Source of the DNA: Saprospirales bacterium
GTDB taxonomy: Bacteria; Bacteroidota; Bacteroidia; Chitinophagales; JADIYW01
Direction: 5' to 3'
NCBI GenBank assembly: GCA_016711605.1
Contig: JADJSS010000009.1
Coordinates: 62,001 to 126,000 of the forward strand
Length of the DNA stretch: 64,000 nt
A program made the translations under genes and the position numbers. Below the pieces are notes generated by a model. The model made no database searches, had not been told where the DNA came from, and saw only the letters and a list, made by a program, of their open reading frames with translations. This document shows positions 1-8,715 of the stretch, piece after piece; positions within the stretch are counted from its first letter, which is position 1, and each line of letters begins with the position of its first letter.

Positions 1-2
1 AC

Positions 3-2594
3 GATTCCTGTCAAAATTTTGTAACAAGGACCATTTTTATAAATAATGATGATACGATTTTTAAGGAAATAAATATTTTTCCCAACATTAAAATATCAAA
101 GATTGGTTGTGATACAATGAGATTGAATTTCTATTTTTATACATCAAACCAAAATTATACAGGAACTTATAAACTTACTATGCATAGTAATAATGATACT
201 ATTATCAAATTCGTCAAGCCAAAAATATATGGTACAAATTATCCATTTTCTGGCGTTAATACTTATGAGATTATAGATACATTTCCTAATATAAATTATG
301 GCGAAGATTTTCATTATATATTAGAAAATAATTGTGGCAAAAAAATATTTTCAAAAGAAAAAAGAATTGATCCATTTATGTTTACTGTATATTTATGGTA
401 TAATGACACAACTGACTGTACAGGAAACTTAGGTGCCATTTTGGATATATATCATAACAAAGTCAGATTTGAAGATTATTTATTTAGTTCCTAAATATCC
501 ATTAACTATGACTGTAAAAGATATTGCAACAAACATTGTTGTACAGACTTCTCAAATAAACAATGGATATTTAAATATTACACCAAAGATTGCAGGCAGA
601 AATTATTTAATTACAATTTCAGATGCTTGTGGTGATATTTATGCTTTGATACCATCTGGCCATTCCTGGAAAGCCAAATGTTTCCTTTAAAGAACTACAG
701 GTTGCATAGATTCAACTACTACAGTTATTTTAGACTTATATGGATTTAGTAAAGGATTAAAGTTAGAAATAATTTCAGGAACAAAATTTTTAGAAAGTAC
801 AAAACCAAATTACTCATATTTTGATTCCATAAAATATCCGAAAATTTATACAAAATTTGAATCTTATACTGTATCTGCTGGTAATATAAATGTTACATTA
901 TTATTTAGATAATTTTTAAAAATTTACCTGCTGGAATTTATCATTATAAAGTAACCGATTCATGTGGAAATGAAATTATAGATTCATTTTTTATTAGAGA
1001 CTGATTTAACCATTCTAAATCACCAAACATATTTTAAGAGAGGATGCTTAGGTCAAAATATTTTATATTACAAACTGAATTGTAAAAAATCTTATAGAAA
1101 ATATATAACACTTAAGAACTTGACCACTAATACCACTGATAATATTTTTGATTCTATAACTTCTATTCCATCTGCAAAATATGAAGTTACGATTTCATAT
1201 TATATTTATGCTACAGCTATCAACGAAAACATTAAAGATTGCTGGACGGTAAAAGATACAGTTGAAATTCCACCATATGAACGACCTCAAACAGCAAGTG
1301 TTTCTATCATTTATTGCAACGGCAACCGCTATGCAGAACTGCATCCAGACAGCACCAAAGGTATTGCTCCATATCAATATGAAGTAATTTCCGGTCCGCG
1401 ATTGTATCCTTTGCAAACGTCTAATCTATTTACATTTATTCCTGTTGGCAATTATGTGTCGCGTATTGTAGATGCTTGTGGCAATTCCAATATTTTAGAT
1501 TTTGGTGTGGATACGCTTATTTTTCCTCCTATCAATAAAATCGGTTCTTCGTGCTTAAATGGTTCTGTCACTTTATATTATCAGCCATCACCATTTTATA
1601 CCTATCAATGGACAAAACCCAATGGCAGCATTTATATTGGTGATTCTTTATCTATCAATGGCGTTGTGTATGCTGATACAGGTTTGTACCAGATAAAAGA
1701 TTTGTAAATATTAATGGCTGCAAAGATACTGCAGAAACTACTTACCGACTTACGAGCACTACCGAATACACGCGTGATGCTCGCATTTGCGAAGGCGAAA
1801 GCATTACTGTCGGCACGCATACATATACACAAACTGGTATTTATATAGATACAATTCCTTCGCTTTTTTGTGACACGATTTATAGATTAAATTTAACGGT
1901 GTTGCCAATTCTTAGAAAAACGATTGATACCACTATTTGTTTTGGAAAAGGCATTCAAATTGGAAATCATTTTTACAATCAAACCGGTACATACGTTGAT
2001 ACGCTAGTATCTATCAATGCTTGCGATAGTATTATCACATTAAAACTTACCATTACACAAGGTATAACTTTACAAATTACTGCTTCTAAAACCATAGTGT
2101 TTCCTGGCGATACGGTGCAATTGCATGCAATTTCCACACAACCAATTGGTAGTTATATTTGGACAAGCATTGCAACTTTAAACAACAATACTATCCAAAA
2201 TCCAATTGCAACGATTACACAACCAAGTTGGATTTATTTAAATGTTACTGGTGATAGTTTGTTTAGAGGTTGCAAAAACAACGATTCTATTTTTATTGAT
2301 TTGATTAAAGATTGTAAAGCAGAAAATGTATTTATTCCAAATGCATTTTCACCAAATAACGATGGTTATAATGATGTATTTAAAGTTAGAAGTTCCACTT
2401 TATTAAGCGGCACTCTTTTAATTTATGATCGTTGGGGCAACAAAGTATTTGAATCAGATGATTTAAGCAAAGGTTGGAACGGAACTTACAAAGGACAACC
2501 TGCGCAAGTGGAAGTATATGGTTATTATTTCGAAGGCAAATGCCTGAACGAAGAATCCATTATATTAAAAGGAAATGTTACGTTGTTGAGATAG
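3..2594 (+). pseudogene. Broken large cell-surface protein gene with CHU_C (gliding/T9SS) C-terminal domain
   Basis: An extracellular multi-domain protein that enters from the left edge. It is open in frame 3 from base 3 to 494, then frame 1 to a TAA at 688-690. It resumes in frame 1 to 912, moves to frame 3 (about 909-1004), back to frame 1 (about 1003-1707), and to frame 3 from about 1696 to the TAG at 2592. Every piece translates to similar Thr/Ile/Asn-rich Ig-like or SprB-like sequence with repeated 'DSCG/DACG' motifs. There are two copies of a 'C-E/F-G-[EK]-x-I-x-[VI]-G-x-x-x-Y-x-Q-T-G' unit near 1780 and 1935. The last about 90 residues (FIPNAFSPNNDG, then YDRWGNKVFE) are a clear CHU_C domain, which in this phylum directs type IX secretion. 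At least five frame changes or stops in mixed directions mean it cannot give one protein as written. True decay and poor sequence quality are both possible. Confidence 0.8.
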
Positions 2595-2624
2595 AATTTA
2601 TTTGTTTTTAGTTTAGATAAATTC
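2594..2624. terminator. Weak AT-only hairpin between convergent genes
   Basis: GAATTTAT (2594-2601) and ATAAATTC (2617-2624) can pair across a 15-base loop. They lie between the convergent CHU_C gene and the zinc-ribbon gene. The stem has no GC core, so this is only a possible shared terminator. Confidence 0.25.
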
Positions 2625-3267
2625 ATCGTTCAATATCATCAATCACAAATTTTTGGTCTAAATTACTCATCGAAGCAACGTATTGTTTTAATTCTTCTTT
2701 AGTATAATAAACTATTTCTTCAGACCATTTTTCGTCTTCAGGTTTTCTTTTAATTTCATCGCGTTTGCCAACTGTTGCTTCGTATAGGCATTTCTTAAAA
2801 CCAATTCTATCGCCAACAATAGTATCTACTTTCATGTAAGAATAATAATCTTTCTTACTAAACAAACCACTTTTTTCTGTTTTGGTTTCGTAGATATCTC
2901 CAATTTTCGGATCATCAATATATTTTTTAAATTTTCCATTATCTAAGGTTGTACTAATCGAAACCCAAATCATCATTACCACCATAAAATAAGAAAAAGT
3001 ATATATCCAAATGGATGGTTTTTTAGTAGCAACCAACGTATCATGTTTATCAATGGCGAAATTTGGCGCATTTCGAAATGGAATACTATTTTTGCAAGTA
3101 GTACAAGTAATTTCACTTTTTTTTGAAGTTGGAAAAAGTGGAAATCCGATGACAAATGTTCCTTGATATAATGCGATTTCCAACTCAGTTAGTTTATTAC
3201 AAAGTGGACATTTGTCAGCAACTGTATCACTCGCATATTTAACTTGTATGATTCCTATTCTTGCCAT
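2623..3267 (-). CDS. Zinc-ribbon membrane protein of unknown function
   Basis: 214 residues. The N-terminal part carries two CxxC pairs (CPLC at about 20 and CTTC at about 55), as expected of a small zinc ribbon. A single membrane helix follows at about 85-107, then a charged, probably soluble C-terminal half. The start ATG overlaps the stop of the reconstructed upstream RDD-domain gene (TAATG, see 3287-3928), so the two are probably co-transcribed and translationally coupled. I do not recognise the family beyond the zinc-ribbon/membrane layout. Confidence 0.7.
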   Translation of the reverse strand: MARIGIIQVKYASDTVADKCPLCNKLTELEIALYQGTFVIGFPLFPTSKKSEITCTTCKNSIPFRNAPNFAIDKHDTLVATKKPSIWIYTFSYFMVVMMIWVSISTTLDNGKFKKYIDDPKIGDIYETKTEKSGLFSKKDYYSYMKVDTIVGDRIGFKKCLYEATVGKRDEIKRKPEDEKWSEEIVYYTKEELKQYVASMSNLDQKFVIDDIER

Positions 3268-3286
3268 TAGTTTGGACGATTGCCTT

Positions 3287-3928
3287 TTACTTTTTCAATA
3301 ACGATAGTGTTAAAAATTTTGTCGTATAGATTTTGTTTTTTTCATCAAAAAACAACCAGATATTTGGAATAATAAACCAGCAACAAATCAGTTTTATTGG
3401 TTCACGAAAAAAACCTATCACAGGATTTTTGCAATCTGCTTCGGTATCTGCTTTTATTACTTTTAATTTTAGAATTTTATGTCCAATATTTCCACTCCAA
3501 AAATAATAGGAAATAGCAGAAAAAACACACATGATAAATAGCGAAGTTCCACCACTTGCCTTTGGAAAAAATATAGTTACAACAACCAATGCGATAAACC
3601 AATGCAATAAACATGCAGCAAATCTTCGTGCTGGTGTTGCCATTTTATAACCTGAAAACGTTACACCTTTTGCGCCGCTTAAAATGGCTTCGTGGTTATT
3701 GGTATTATTTTGTTTGGTGTTTTGAAGTCGCGTATTCAATTCTGCTAAATCATTTTTTGCAGATTCAATTTTATTGTAAACGTCTTCCATATTGGAAACA
3801 GGAATCCAGTCGGACATGCCATTTACCCAAATTAAATTTTCGTTTTGAAAATTTAATTTCGTTAATTCAACAATGGAAAATGGACCAAATTGGCGACCAC
3901 TTTGTATAACGTAATATCTATTTGGCAT
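3287..3928 (-). CDS. GYF_2 (DUF4339) plus RDD-domain membrane protein, apparent C-terminal frameshift
   Basis: 213 residues as written. Residues 4-50 (YYVIQSGRQFGPFS through GMSDWIPV) match the GYF_2/DUF4339 fold. A short linker leads to an RDD-type membrane domain from about 98 (ARRFAACLLHW) with three hydrophobic stretches and a GxxGHKILKLKV motif. The frame as written ends in an unconvincing tail. Re-reading one base at the A7 run (plus-strand T run 3336-3342) gives LYDKIFNTIVIEKVKG, the usual RDD ending, and stops at 3267 overlapping the next start as TAATG. The A-run is the classic slippery heptamer A_AAA_AAC in the correct phase for a -1 frameshift. So it may be programmed frameshifting, a real deletion or a sequencing error. 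Confidence 0.75.
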   Translation of the reverse strand: MPNRYYVIQSGRQFGPFSIVELTKLNFQNENLIWVNGMSDWIPVSNMEDVYNKIESAKNDLAELNTRLQNTKQNNTNNHEAILSGAKGVTFSGYKMATPARRFAACLLHWFIALVVVTIFFPKASGGTSLFIMCVFSAISYYFWSGNIGHKILKLKVIKADTEADCKNPVIGFFREPIKLICCWFIIPNIWLFFDEKNKIYTTKFLTLSLLKK

Positions 3929-3956
3929 GATTAAAAAAAAGAGACAAATGTATTAA

Positions 3957-5045
3957 TTAAATCATCATTTTTATAAAATCATCGAACAAATATCTTGAAT
4001 CGTGTGGACCTGGTGCTGCTTCCGGATGGTATTGAACTGAGAATGCTTTTTTACCAATAATTTCTAAACCTTCTACCGAATTATCATTTAAATTGATGTG
4101 TGTGAGTGCTGCTTTATCTGAATTTTTGAGTGCTTCCATATCCACAGCGAAACCGTGATTTTGAGTTGTGATTTCGCATTTGCCAGTTTTTAAATTTTTT
4201 ACTGGATGATTGCCGCCGCGATGTCCGTGATGCAATTTATAAGTTGGAATACCAACAGCTCTTGCTAAGATCTGGTTGCCAAGGCAAATACCAAATAATG
4301 GTTTATCTGCATTTAAAATTTGCTTCACGGTTTCTACTGCGTAATCCATCGCTGCTGGATCGCCTGGTCCGTTGGAAATAAAATAACCGTCAGCATTGAA
4401 ATCCTGCATTTCGGCAAAGGTTGTTTTTGCTGGAAAAACTTTAATAAAACAATCTCTTGAAACAAAATTTCTTAAAATATTTTTTTTGATTCCGAAATCC
4501 AATGCAGCAATTTTATATTTTGCATCTGCTTCGCCAATGGTATACGTTGTGTCGGTTGTTACTTTTGAAGAAAGCTCCAAACCTTCCATATTTGGAATAG
4601 CATGAAGCTGATTTGTTAATGCTGTAATATCTGAAATTTCCGAAGAAACAATCGCATTCATCGCACCTTTTTCACGTACATGACGAACTACTGCGCGCGT
4701 ATCAATTCCAGTGATACCAACTAAATTATTTTGTATGAAATAATCTTCAATAGAACTGTCGGCTTGTTTGCGCGAATATTGATTGGTATATTCTCTGCAA
4801 ATTAAACCAGCAATTTGGATTTTATCAGATTCGCTTTCGCTTTCTTTAATTCCATAATTTCCAACATGCACATTGGTAGAAATTAATAATTGGCCGAAAT
4901 AACTCGGATCGGTAAATAATTCCTGATAACCTGTCATCGAAGTATTGAAACAGATTTCGCCTGTTGCCGTTCCAATTTTTCCACATGCTTGTCCAGTGAA
5001 AGTGGTTCCGTCTTGAAGTAGTAAAATGGCTGTAGTATTTGGCAT
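3957..5045 (-). CDS. carA: Carbamoyl-phosphate synthase small (glutaminase) subunit
   Basis: 362 residues, full length. It hydrolyses glutamine and passes ammonia to CarB to make carbamoyl phosphate for pyrimidine and arginine synthesis. The N-terminal CPSase small-chain domain begins TAILLLQDGTTFTG. The C-terminal class I amidotransferase has the nucleophile Cys in GICLGNQ and the His-Glu of QYHPEAAPGPHD. carA follows rplQ, an order seen in other Bacteroidota, but a strong terminator (5121-5144) separates them and carB is not in the window. The 5' leader contains a CTTCCGAA/TTCGGAAG palindrome 31 bases upstream of the start. Confidence 0.95.
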   Translation of the reverse strand: MPNTTAILLLQDGTTFTGQACGKIGTATGEICFNTSMTGYQELFTDPSYFGQLLISTNVHVGNYGIKESESESDKIQIAGLICREYTNQYSRKQADSSIEDYFIQNNLVGITGIDTRAVVRHVREKGAMNAIVSSEISDITALTNQLHAIPNMEGLELSSKVTTDTTYTIGEADAKYKIAALDFGIKKNILRNFVSRDCFIKVFPAKTTFAEMQDFNADGYFISNGPGDPAAMDYAVETVKQILNADKPLFGICLGNQILARAVGIPTYKLHHGHRGGNHPVKNLKTGKCEITTQNHGFAVDMEALKNSDKAALTHINLNDNSVEGLEIIGKKAFSVQYHPEAAPGPHDSRYLFDDFIKMMI

Positions 5046-5070
5046 GATAGTTTAATTTCTCGCTAAGGCG

Positions 5071-5088
5071 CTTCCGAATTTTCGGAAG
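5071..5088 (-). repeat. Palindromic 5'-leader element of carA
   Basis: A perfect 8+8 inverted repeat, CTTCCGAA-tt-TTCGGAAG, whose pairing may extend through flanking GC bases after one mismatch. It lies 26-43 bases upstream of the carA ATG. The TTCCGAA-nn-TTCGGAA core recurs in the leaders of galE (47465-47480) and the FKBP gene (51039-51054), each time about 26-30 bases before the start codon and, apart from carA, inside a longer conserved element. Confidence 0.7.
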
Positions 5089-5106
5089 AGCGGAATTTTC
5101 GATTCT

Positions 5107-5114
5107 CAAAAATA
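5107..5114 (-). promoter_or_regulatory. Candidate -7 box for carA
   Basis: TATTTTTG on the minus strand fits the Bacteroidota TAnnTTTG -7 consensus. It lies directly behind the rplQ terminator, sharing bases with its U-tract. No good -33 TTG is found at 17-23 bases. It would let carA be transcribed separately from the ribosomal run. Confidence 0.3.
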
Positions 5115-5120
5115 AAAAAA

Positions 5121-5144
5121 AAGGTTCGCAATAATGCGAACCTT
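5121..5144 (-). terminator. Rho-independent terminator of the ribosomal operon
   Basis: Perfect 10-bp stem AAGGTTCGCA / TGCGAACCTT with a 4-base loop, followed on the minus strand by a run of T. It lies 29 bases downstream of the rplQ stop and before carA. Confidence 0.9.
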
Positions 5145-5172
5145 TTGTATGTGTTGAAAAAATCATTTCTTA

Positions 5173-5715
5173 TTATTCTTCTGTTTTTTCTTCTGCTGTT
5201 GGTGTTACGTCTTCTACCGTATCTTTCACTTCTTCTACTTCTGCTGCTTTTTCTTCTAATACTTCTTCTTTTGCAGTTTCTACTTTTTTTGCAGCACCAG
5301 CACGACGTGTTTTCTTTTTCGGTTCTGCAGCAACTGCAGTTTTTGGTTTGTACACTTCGTTGAAGTCAACTAACTCAATCATTGACATTTCTGCTGCATC
5401 ACCTTGACGTTGACCTAAACGCACAATTCGAGTATAACCACCAGGACGATCACCTACTTTTGGTGCAACTACATCAAACAATTCTTTCGCTGCAAATTTA
5501 TCTTGTAAGTAAGAGAATGCATCACGACGAGAGTGCGTAGTATTGCTTTTTGCTTTTGTAATTAATGGTTCAACATAACCACGTAATTCTTTTGCTTTTG
5601 CTAAGGTAGTTTCAATGCGTTTGTGCGTAAACAAAGCAACTGCTAAGTTTTTTAACAACGCTGCACGATGTCCTGTTTTTCTACCTAAATGATTTATTTT
5701 ATTTCCGTGTCTCAT
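5173..5715 (-). CDS. rplQ: 50S ribosomal protein L17
   Basis: 180 residues. The conserved L17 core is at 1-115 (MRHGNKINHLGRKTGHR, TLAKAKELRGYVEPLITKAK). It is followed by a long Lys/Ala- then Glu-rich tail to the end, typical of the extended L17 of Bacteroidota; E. coli L17 is about 127 residues. It binds 23S rRNA near the exit tunnel. Last gene of the alpha cluster, 81 bases after rpoA, ending at a strong hairpin terminator. Confidence 0.96.
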   Translation of the reverse strand: MRHGNKINHLGRKTGHRAALLKNLAVALFTHKRIETTLAKAKELRGYVEPLITKAKSNTTHSRRDAFSYLQDKFAAKELFDVVAPKVGDRPGGYTRIVRLGQRQGDAAEMSMIELVDFNEVYKPKTAVAAEPKKKTRRAGAAKKVETAKEEVLEEKAAEVEEVKDTVEDVTPTAEEKTEE

Positions 5716-5796
5716 TTTACTATTTTTAATATGAAGTAATTTAGTATGCGGTGTGCAGTTACTGTTTACTGCCTACTTTTTACTAAATTCTACCAT

Positions 5797-6792
5797 TTAA
5801 TCTTCTAATTTAAATTTTGATAAATCCATACCGAAGTGCATTCCTTTTTCGATAATCAATTCTTCGATTTCTACTAAAGATTTGCGACCAAAGTTTCTGA
5901 ATTTTAATAATTCATTCGTATCGTACTGAACTAATTCTGATAATGAATTAATTTTTGCTGCTTTTAAACAGTTGTAAGCACGAACTGACAAATCTAAATC
6001 TTCTAAAGGTGTTTTCAAGATTTTACGCATGTGTAAGATGTGTTCATCTACTACTTCTTCTTGTCCTTTTTCTTCAGAGTTGAAAGTGATGTTTTCGTCA
6101 GACACCAACATTAAATGTTGAATTAATATTTTTGCAGCTTCTTTCACAGCATCTTCAGGATGAATAGTGCCGTCAGTTTTTACATCAATAATTAATTTTT
6201 CAAAATCTGTACGTTGTTCAACACGCGTATTTTCGATTTTGTAACGAACGTTTTTAATTGGTGTATAGATTGAATCTACAGGAATTAAACCAACGATTGA
6301 GCTATCTACATAGTGCTCTTCAGCAGCTACATAACCACGGCCTTTACCGATAGAAATTTCTAATTCTAAGTGTACATTTTTTTCCATGTTGCAAATCACT
6401 AAATCAGGATTTGTAACAGCGAAAACATTGGTATGTGCTTCAATATCACCAGCAGTAAATTGATCTTTACCTTTTAATGAAATATAGATTTTTTCAAATC
6501 CAGCATCTACGTCTTGTAATACTCTTTTCAAACGAACTTGTTTGATATTTAACACCATTTCTGTAACGTCTTCGATAACGCCTTTAATGGTAGAAAATTC
6601 GTGATTAACACCAGCAATTTTGATTGCAGTGATTGCATAACCTTCCAAAGAAGATAATAATACACGGCGAAGTGCATTACCGATTGTGTTTCCAAAACCA
6701 GGTTCTAGCGGTGCGAATTCGAATGTACCTTCGAAGTCGGTTGCTTTCTGTAGAAGAATTTTGTCTGGTTTCTGAAATGATAAAATTGCCAT
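5797..6792 (-). CDS. rpoA: DNA-directed RNA polymerase alpha subunit
   Basis: 331 residues, full length. The N-terminal dimerisation/assembly domain (about 1-230) includes the conserved LEPGFGNTIGNALRRVLLSS. The C-terminal domain (about 255-325) includes PLEDLDLSVRAYNCLKAA and FGRKSLVEIEE, which contact UP elements and activators. It nucleates core polymerase assembly. Placed between rpsD and rplQ as in other alpha operons. Confidence 0.97.
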   Translation of the reverse strand: MAILSFQKPDKILLQKATDFEGTFEFAPLEPGFGNTIGNALRRVLLSSLEGYAITAIKIAGVNHEFSTIKGVIEDVTEMVLNIKQVRLKRVLQDVDAGFEKIYISLKGKDQFTAGDIEAHTNVFAVTNPDLVICNMEKNVHLELEISIGKGRGYVAAEEHYVDSSIVGLIPVDSIYTPIKNVRYKIENTRVEQRTDFEKLIIDVKTDGTIHPEDAVKEAAKILIQHLMLVSDENITFNSEEKGQEEVVDEHILHMRKILKTPLEDLDLSVRAYNCLKAAKINSLSELVQYDTNELLKFRNFGRKSLVEIEELIIEKGMHFGMDLSKFKLED

Positions 6793-6859
6793 AATTAGTT
6801 ATTTATTTTTAAAGGTTAATTCTGAATATCCATAAAGGACTTCGCTTCAAAAAAAATTA

Positions 6860-7468
6860 TTATTTAGAATAAAGTTCGACGATCAATTGTTCTTTAATAT
6901 TTTCAGGAATTTGATCTCTGTTTGGAATTTCAAGATATTTTCCTTCTAATTTTTCCGTATTCAATTCTAACCAGCCGTATCTTTTTACACTGTTTGATTT
7001 TAATGTATCTTGAACAACATCTAAGTTTTTAGATTTTTCACGGATACTAACGATATCACCAACTTTAATAGTACAAGAAGGAATATTTAAAATTCTTCCG
7101 TTTACTGTAATGTGTTTGTGACTTACTAATTGACGAGCAGCACTACGTGTTGGTGCAAAACCTAAACGAAAAACGGTATTATCTAAACGTTGTTCTAATA
7201 AACGTAATAAGTTTTCACCTTTTACACCATGTTTACGAGAAGCTTCTTCGAATGTTTTGTAAAATTGTCTTTCTAAAACACCGTAAGTATATTTTGCTTT
7301 TTGTTTTTCTTTTAACTGAACTGCATACTCAGATTTAGTTCCTTTTTTTCTAGAATTTCCATGCTGACCTGGAGCATATTTTCTTTTTTCAAATGCTTTG
7401 TCATATCCGAAGATTGGTTCTCCGAAAGTTCTTGATTTTTTGGTACGAGGTCCTGTATATCTTGCCAT
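6860..7468 (-). CDS. rpsD: 30S ribosomal protein S4
   Basis: 202 residues. It starts MARYTGPRTKKSRTFGEPI. The S4 RNA-binding domain is at about 92-155 (LEQRLDNTVFRLGFAPTRSAARQLVSH). It lacks the Cys zinc knuckle found in some S4 proteins. It is a primary 16S rRNA binder and in other bacteria the translational repressor of the alpha operon. It sits between rpsK and rpoA. Confidence 0.97.
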   Translation of the reverse strand: MARYTGPRTKKSRTFGEPIFGYDKAFEKRKYAPGQHGNSRKKGTKSEYAVQLKEKQKAKYTYGVLERQFYKTFEEASRKHGVKGENLLRLLEQRLDNTVFRLGFAPTRSAARQLVSHKHITVNGRILNIPSCTIKVGDIVSIREKSKNLDVVQDTLKSNSVKRYGWLELNTEKLEGKYLEIPNRDQIPENIKEQLIVELYSK

Positions 7469-7476
7469 TTTTATTT

Positions 7477-7504
7477 AAGATTTGAGATTTAAGATTTGAG
7501 ATTT
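7477..7504. repeat. Two exact copies of a 14-bp tandem repeat
   Basis: AAGATTTGAGATTT occurs twice in direct succession in the 68-base spacer between rpsK and rpsD. It is probably replication slippage; no function is evident. Confidence 0.7.
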
Positions 7505-7536
7505 AAAGTTCAAATACTAATCTATTATTTTATTTA

Positions 7537-7929
7537 TTATACTCTACGTTTTTTAGGTGGACGACAACCATTGTGCGGCAATGGTGTTACATCGCGTATT
7601 ACGGTAACTTCGATTCCAGCGTTTCCGATTGTACGAATTGCTGATTCACGACCACCGCCTGGACCTTTCACAAATACTTCTACTTTTCTTAAACCAGCTT
7701 CGTATGCTTTAGTTCCAGCATCTTGTGCTGCCATCTGTGCTGCATAAGGTGTGCTTTTTTTAGAGCCTCTGAAACCACATTTACCAGCGCTACTCCAAGA
7801 AATAACTTGACCTGATTTATTGGTATAAGAAATGATTATGTTGTTGAAAGATGCTTTGATGTAAGTATAACCTTCGGCTTCTACTTTCACTACTCTTTTC
7901 TTTGCTGCTTTTTTTGTTGCTTGTGCCAT
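7537..7929 (-). CDS. rpsK: 30S ribosomal protein S11
   Basis: 130 residues, ending in the conserved PLPHNGCRPPKKRRV. Body motifs include GPGGGRESAIRTI. Platform protein of the 30S subunit near the mRNA exit. The Lys/Ala N-terminus is slightly extended, as usual in the phylum. Nineteen bases separate it from rpsM. Confidence 0.97.
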   Translation of the reverse strand: MAQATKKAAKKRVVKVEAEGYTYIKASFNNIIISYTNKSGQVISWSSAGKCGFRGSKKSTPYAAQMAAQDAGTKAYEAGLRKVEVFVKGPGGGRESAIRTIGNAGIEVTVIRDVTPLPHNGCRPPKKRRV

Positions 7930-7948
7930 TATATTAGCTTCAATTTTA

Positions 7949-8326
7949 TTATTTAGTTACTTTCTTTTTACCTGCAACCGTTTTACGTTTTCCTTTACGT
8001 GTACGAGCATTACGTTTAGTGCTTTGTCCGTTTACTGGTAAACCTTTACGATGACGAATACCTCTGTAAGAACCGATATCCATTAAACGTTTGATGTTTA
8101 ATTGAACTTCAGAACGTAAAGCACCTTCTACTTTGAATTCAGACGTGATGGCATTACGAATAGCAGTTGCTTCATCGTCATTCCATTCGTGTACTTTTTT
8201 TTGTGGATCTACATTTGCAGTTGCTAAGATAGCTGCAGCCGATGATCTGCCGATTCCATAGATGTAAGTTAACGCTATGAAACCTCTTTTGTTTTTGGGT
8301 AGATCTATACCTGATACTCTTGCCAT
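7949..8326 (-). CDS. rpsM: 30S ribosomal protein S13
   Basis: 125 residues starting MARVSGIDLPKNKRG. The helix-two-turn-helix core runs through IYGIGRSSAAAI. A basic tail (RHRKGLPVNGQSTKRNARTR) reaches toward the P-site tRNA. It forms subunit bridges at the 30S head. Its start lies 4 bases after the rpmJ stop. Confidence 0.97.
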   Translation of the reverse strand: MARVSGIDLPKNKRGFIALTYIYGIGRSSAAAILATANVDPQKKVHEWNDDEATAIRNAITSEFKVEGALRSEVQLNIKRLMDIGSYRGIRHRKGLPVNGQSTKRNARTRKGKRKTVAGKKKVTK

Positions 8327-8330
8327 TGTA

Positions 8331-8447
8331 TTATCCTTGTCTTTGTTTAAATTTTGGATTCTTTTTATTCACTACATACACTCTGCCCTTTCTGCGCACA
8401 ATGATGCAGTCTTCGCTTCGTTTTTTTACGGATGCTTTTACCTTCAT
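8331..8447 (-). CDS. rpmJ: 50S ribosomal protein L36 (zinc-free form)
   Basis: 38 residues: MKVKASVKKRSEDC, then IIVRRKGRVYVVNKKNP, ending KFKQRQG. Length and both ends match L36 exactly. Only one Cys remains; the other zinc ligands of the C+ form (three Cys/His) are replaced by Ser, Asn and Lys, so this is the C- paralogue type that does not need zinc. It lies between infA and rpsM, its standard place. Confidence 0.95.
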   Translation of the reverse strand: MKVKASVKKRSEDCIIVRRKGRVYVVNKKNPKFKQRQG

Positions 8448-8468
8448 GGTATTTAATTCTTTAAAAAG

Positions 8469-8687
8469 TTATTTATATCTAAATGTTATTCTTCCTCTGG
8501 AGAGATCATACGGAGAAATTTCAACCGCGACTTTGTCGCCTGGCAGAATACGAATGTAGTTCATTCTCATCTTGCCAGATATTGTAGCTAAAATTTCGTG
8601 ACCGTTTTCCAACTTTACTCTGAACATTGCGTTCGATAAAGCTTCTGTGATCGTACCATCCAATTTTATTAAATCTGTCTTACCCAT
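8469..8687 (-). CDS. infA: Translation initiation factor IF-1
   Basis: 72 residues, one OB-fold S1-like domain, with the conserved end SPYDLSRGRITFRYK. It blocks the A site during initiation. The upstream sequence TTTGCAGTCCGAAA (minus strand, about 8690-8705) is also present at the rpsL promoter, where it follows a clear -7 box, so a secondary promoter ahead of infA is possible. Confidence 0.97.
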   Translation of the reverse strand: MGKTDLIKLDGTITEALSNAMFRVKLENGHEILATISGKMRMNYIRILPGDKVAVEISPYDLSRGRITFRYK

Positions 8688-8715
8688 AATTTTCGGACTG
8701 CAAATATCGTTATAA

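Noticed and set aside
7477..7504. Tandem 14-bp repeat as a regulatory site
   Set aside because: It is low-complexity, only two copies, and found nowhere else upstream of genes in the window.
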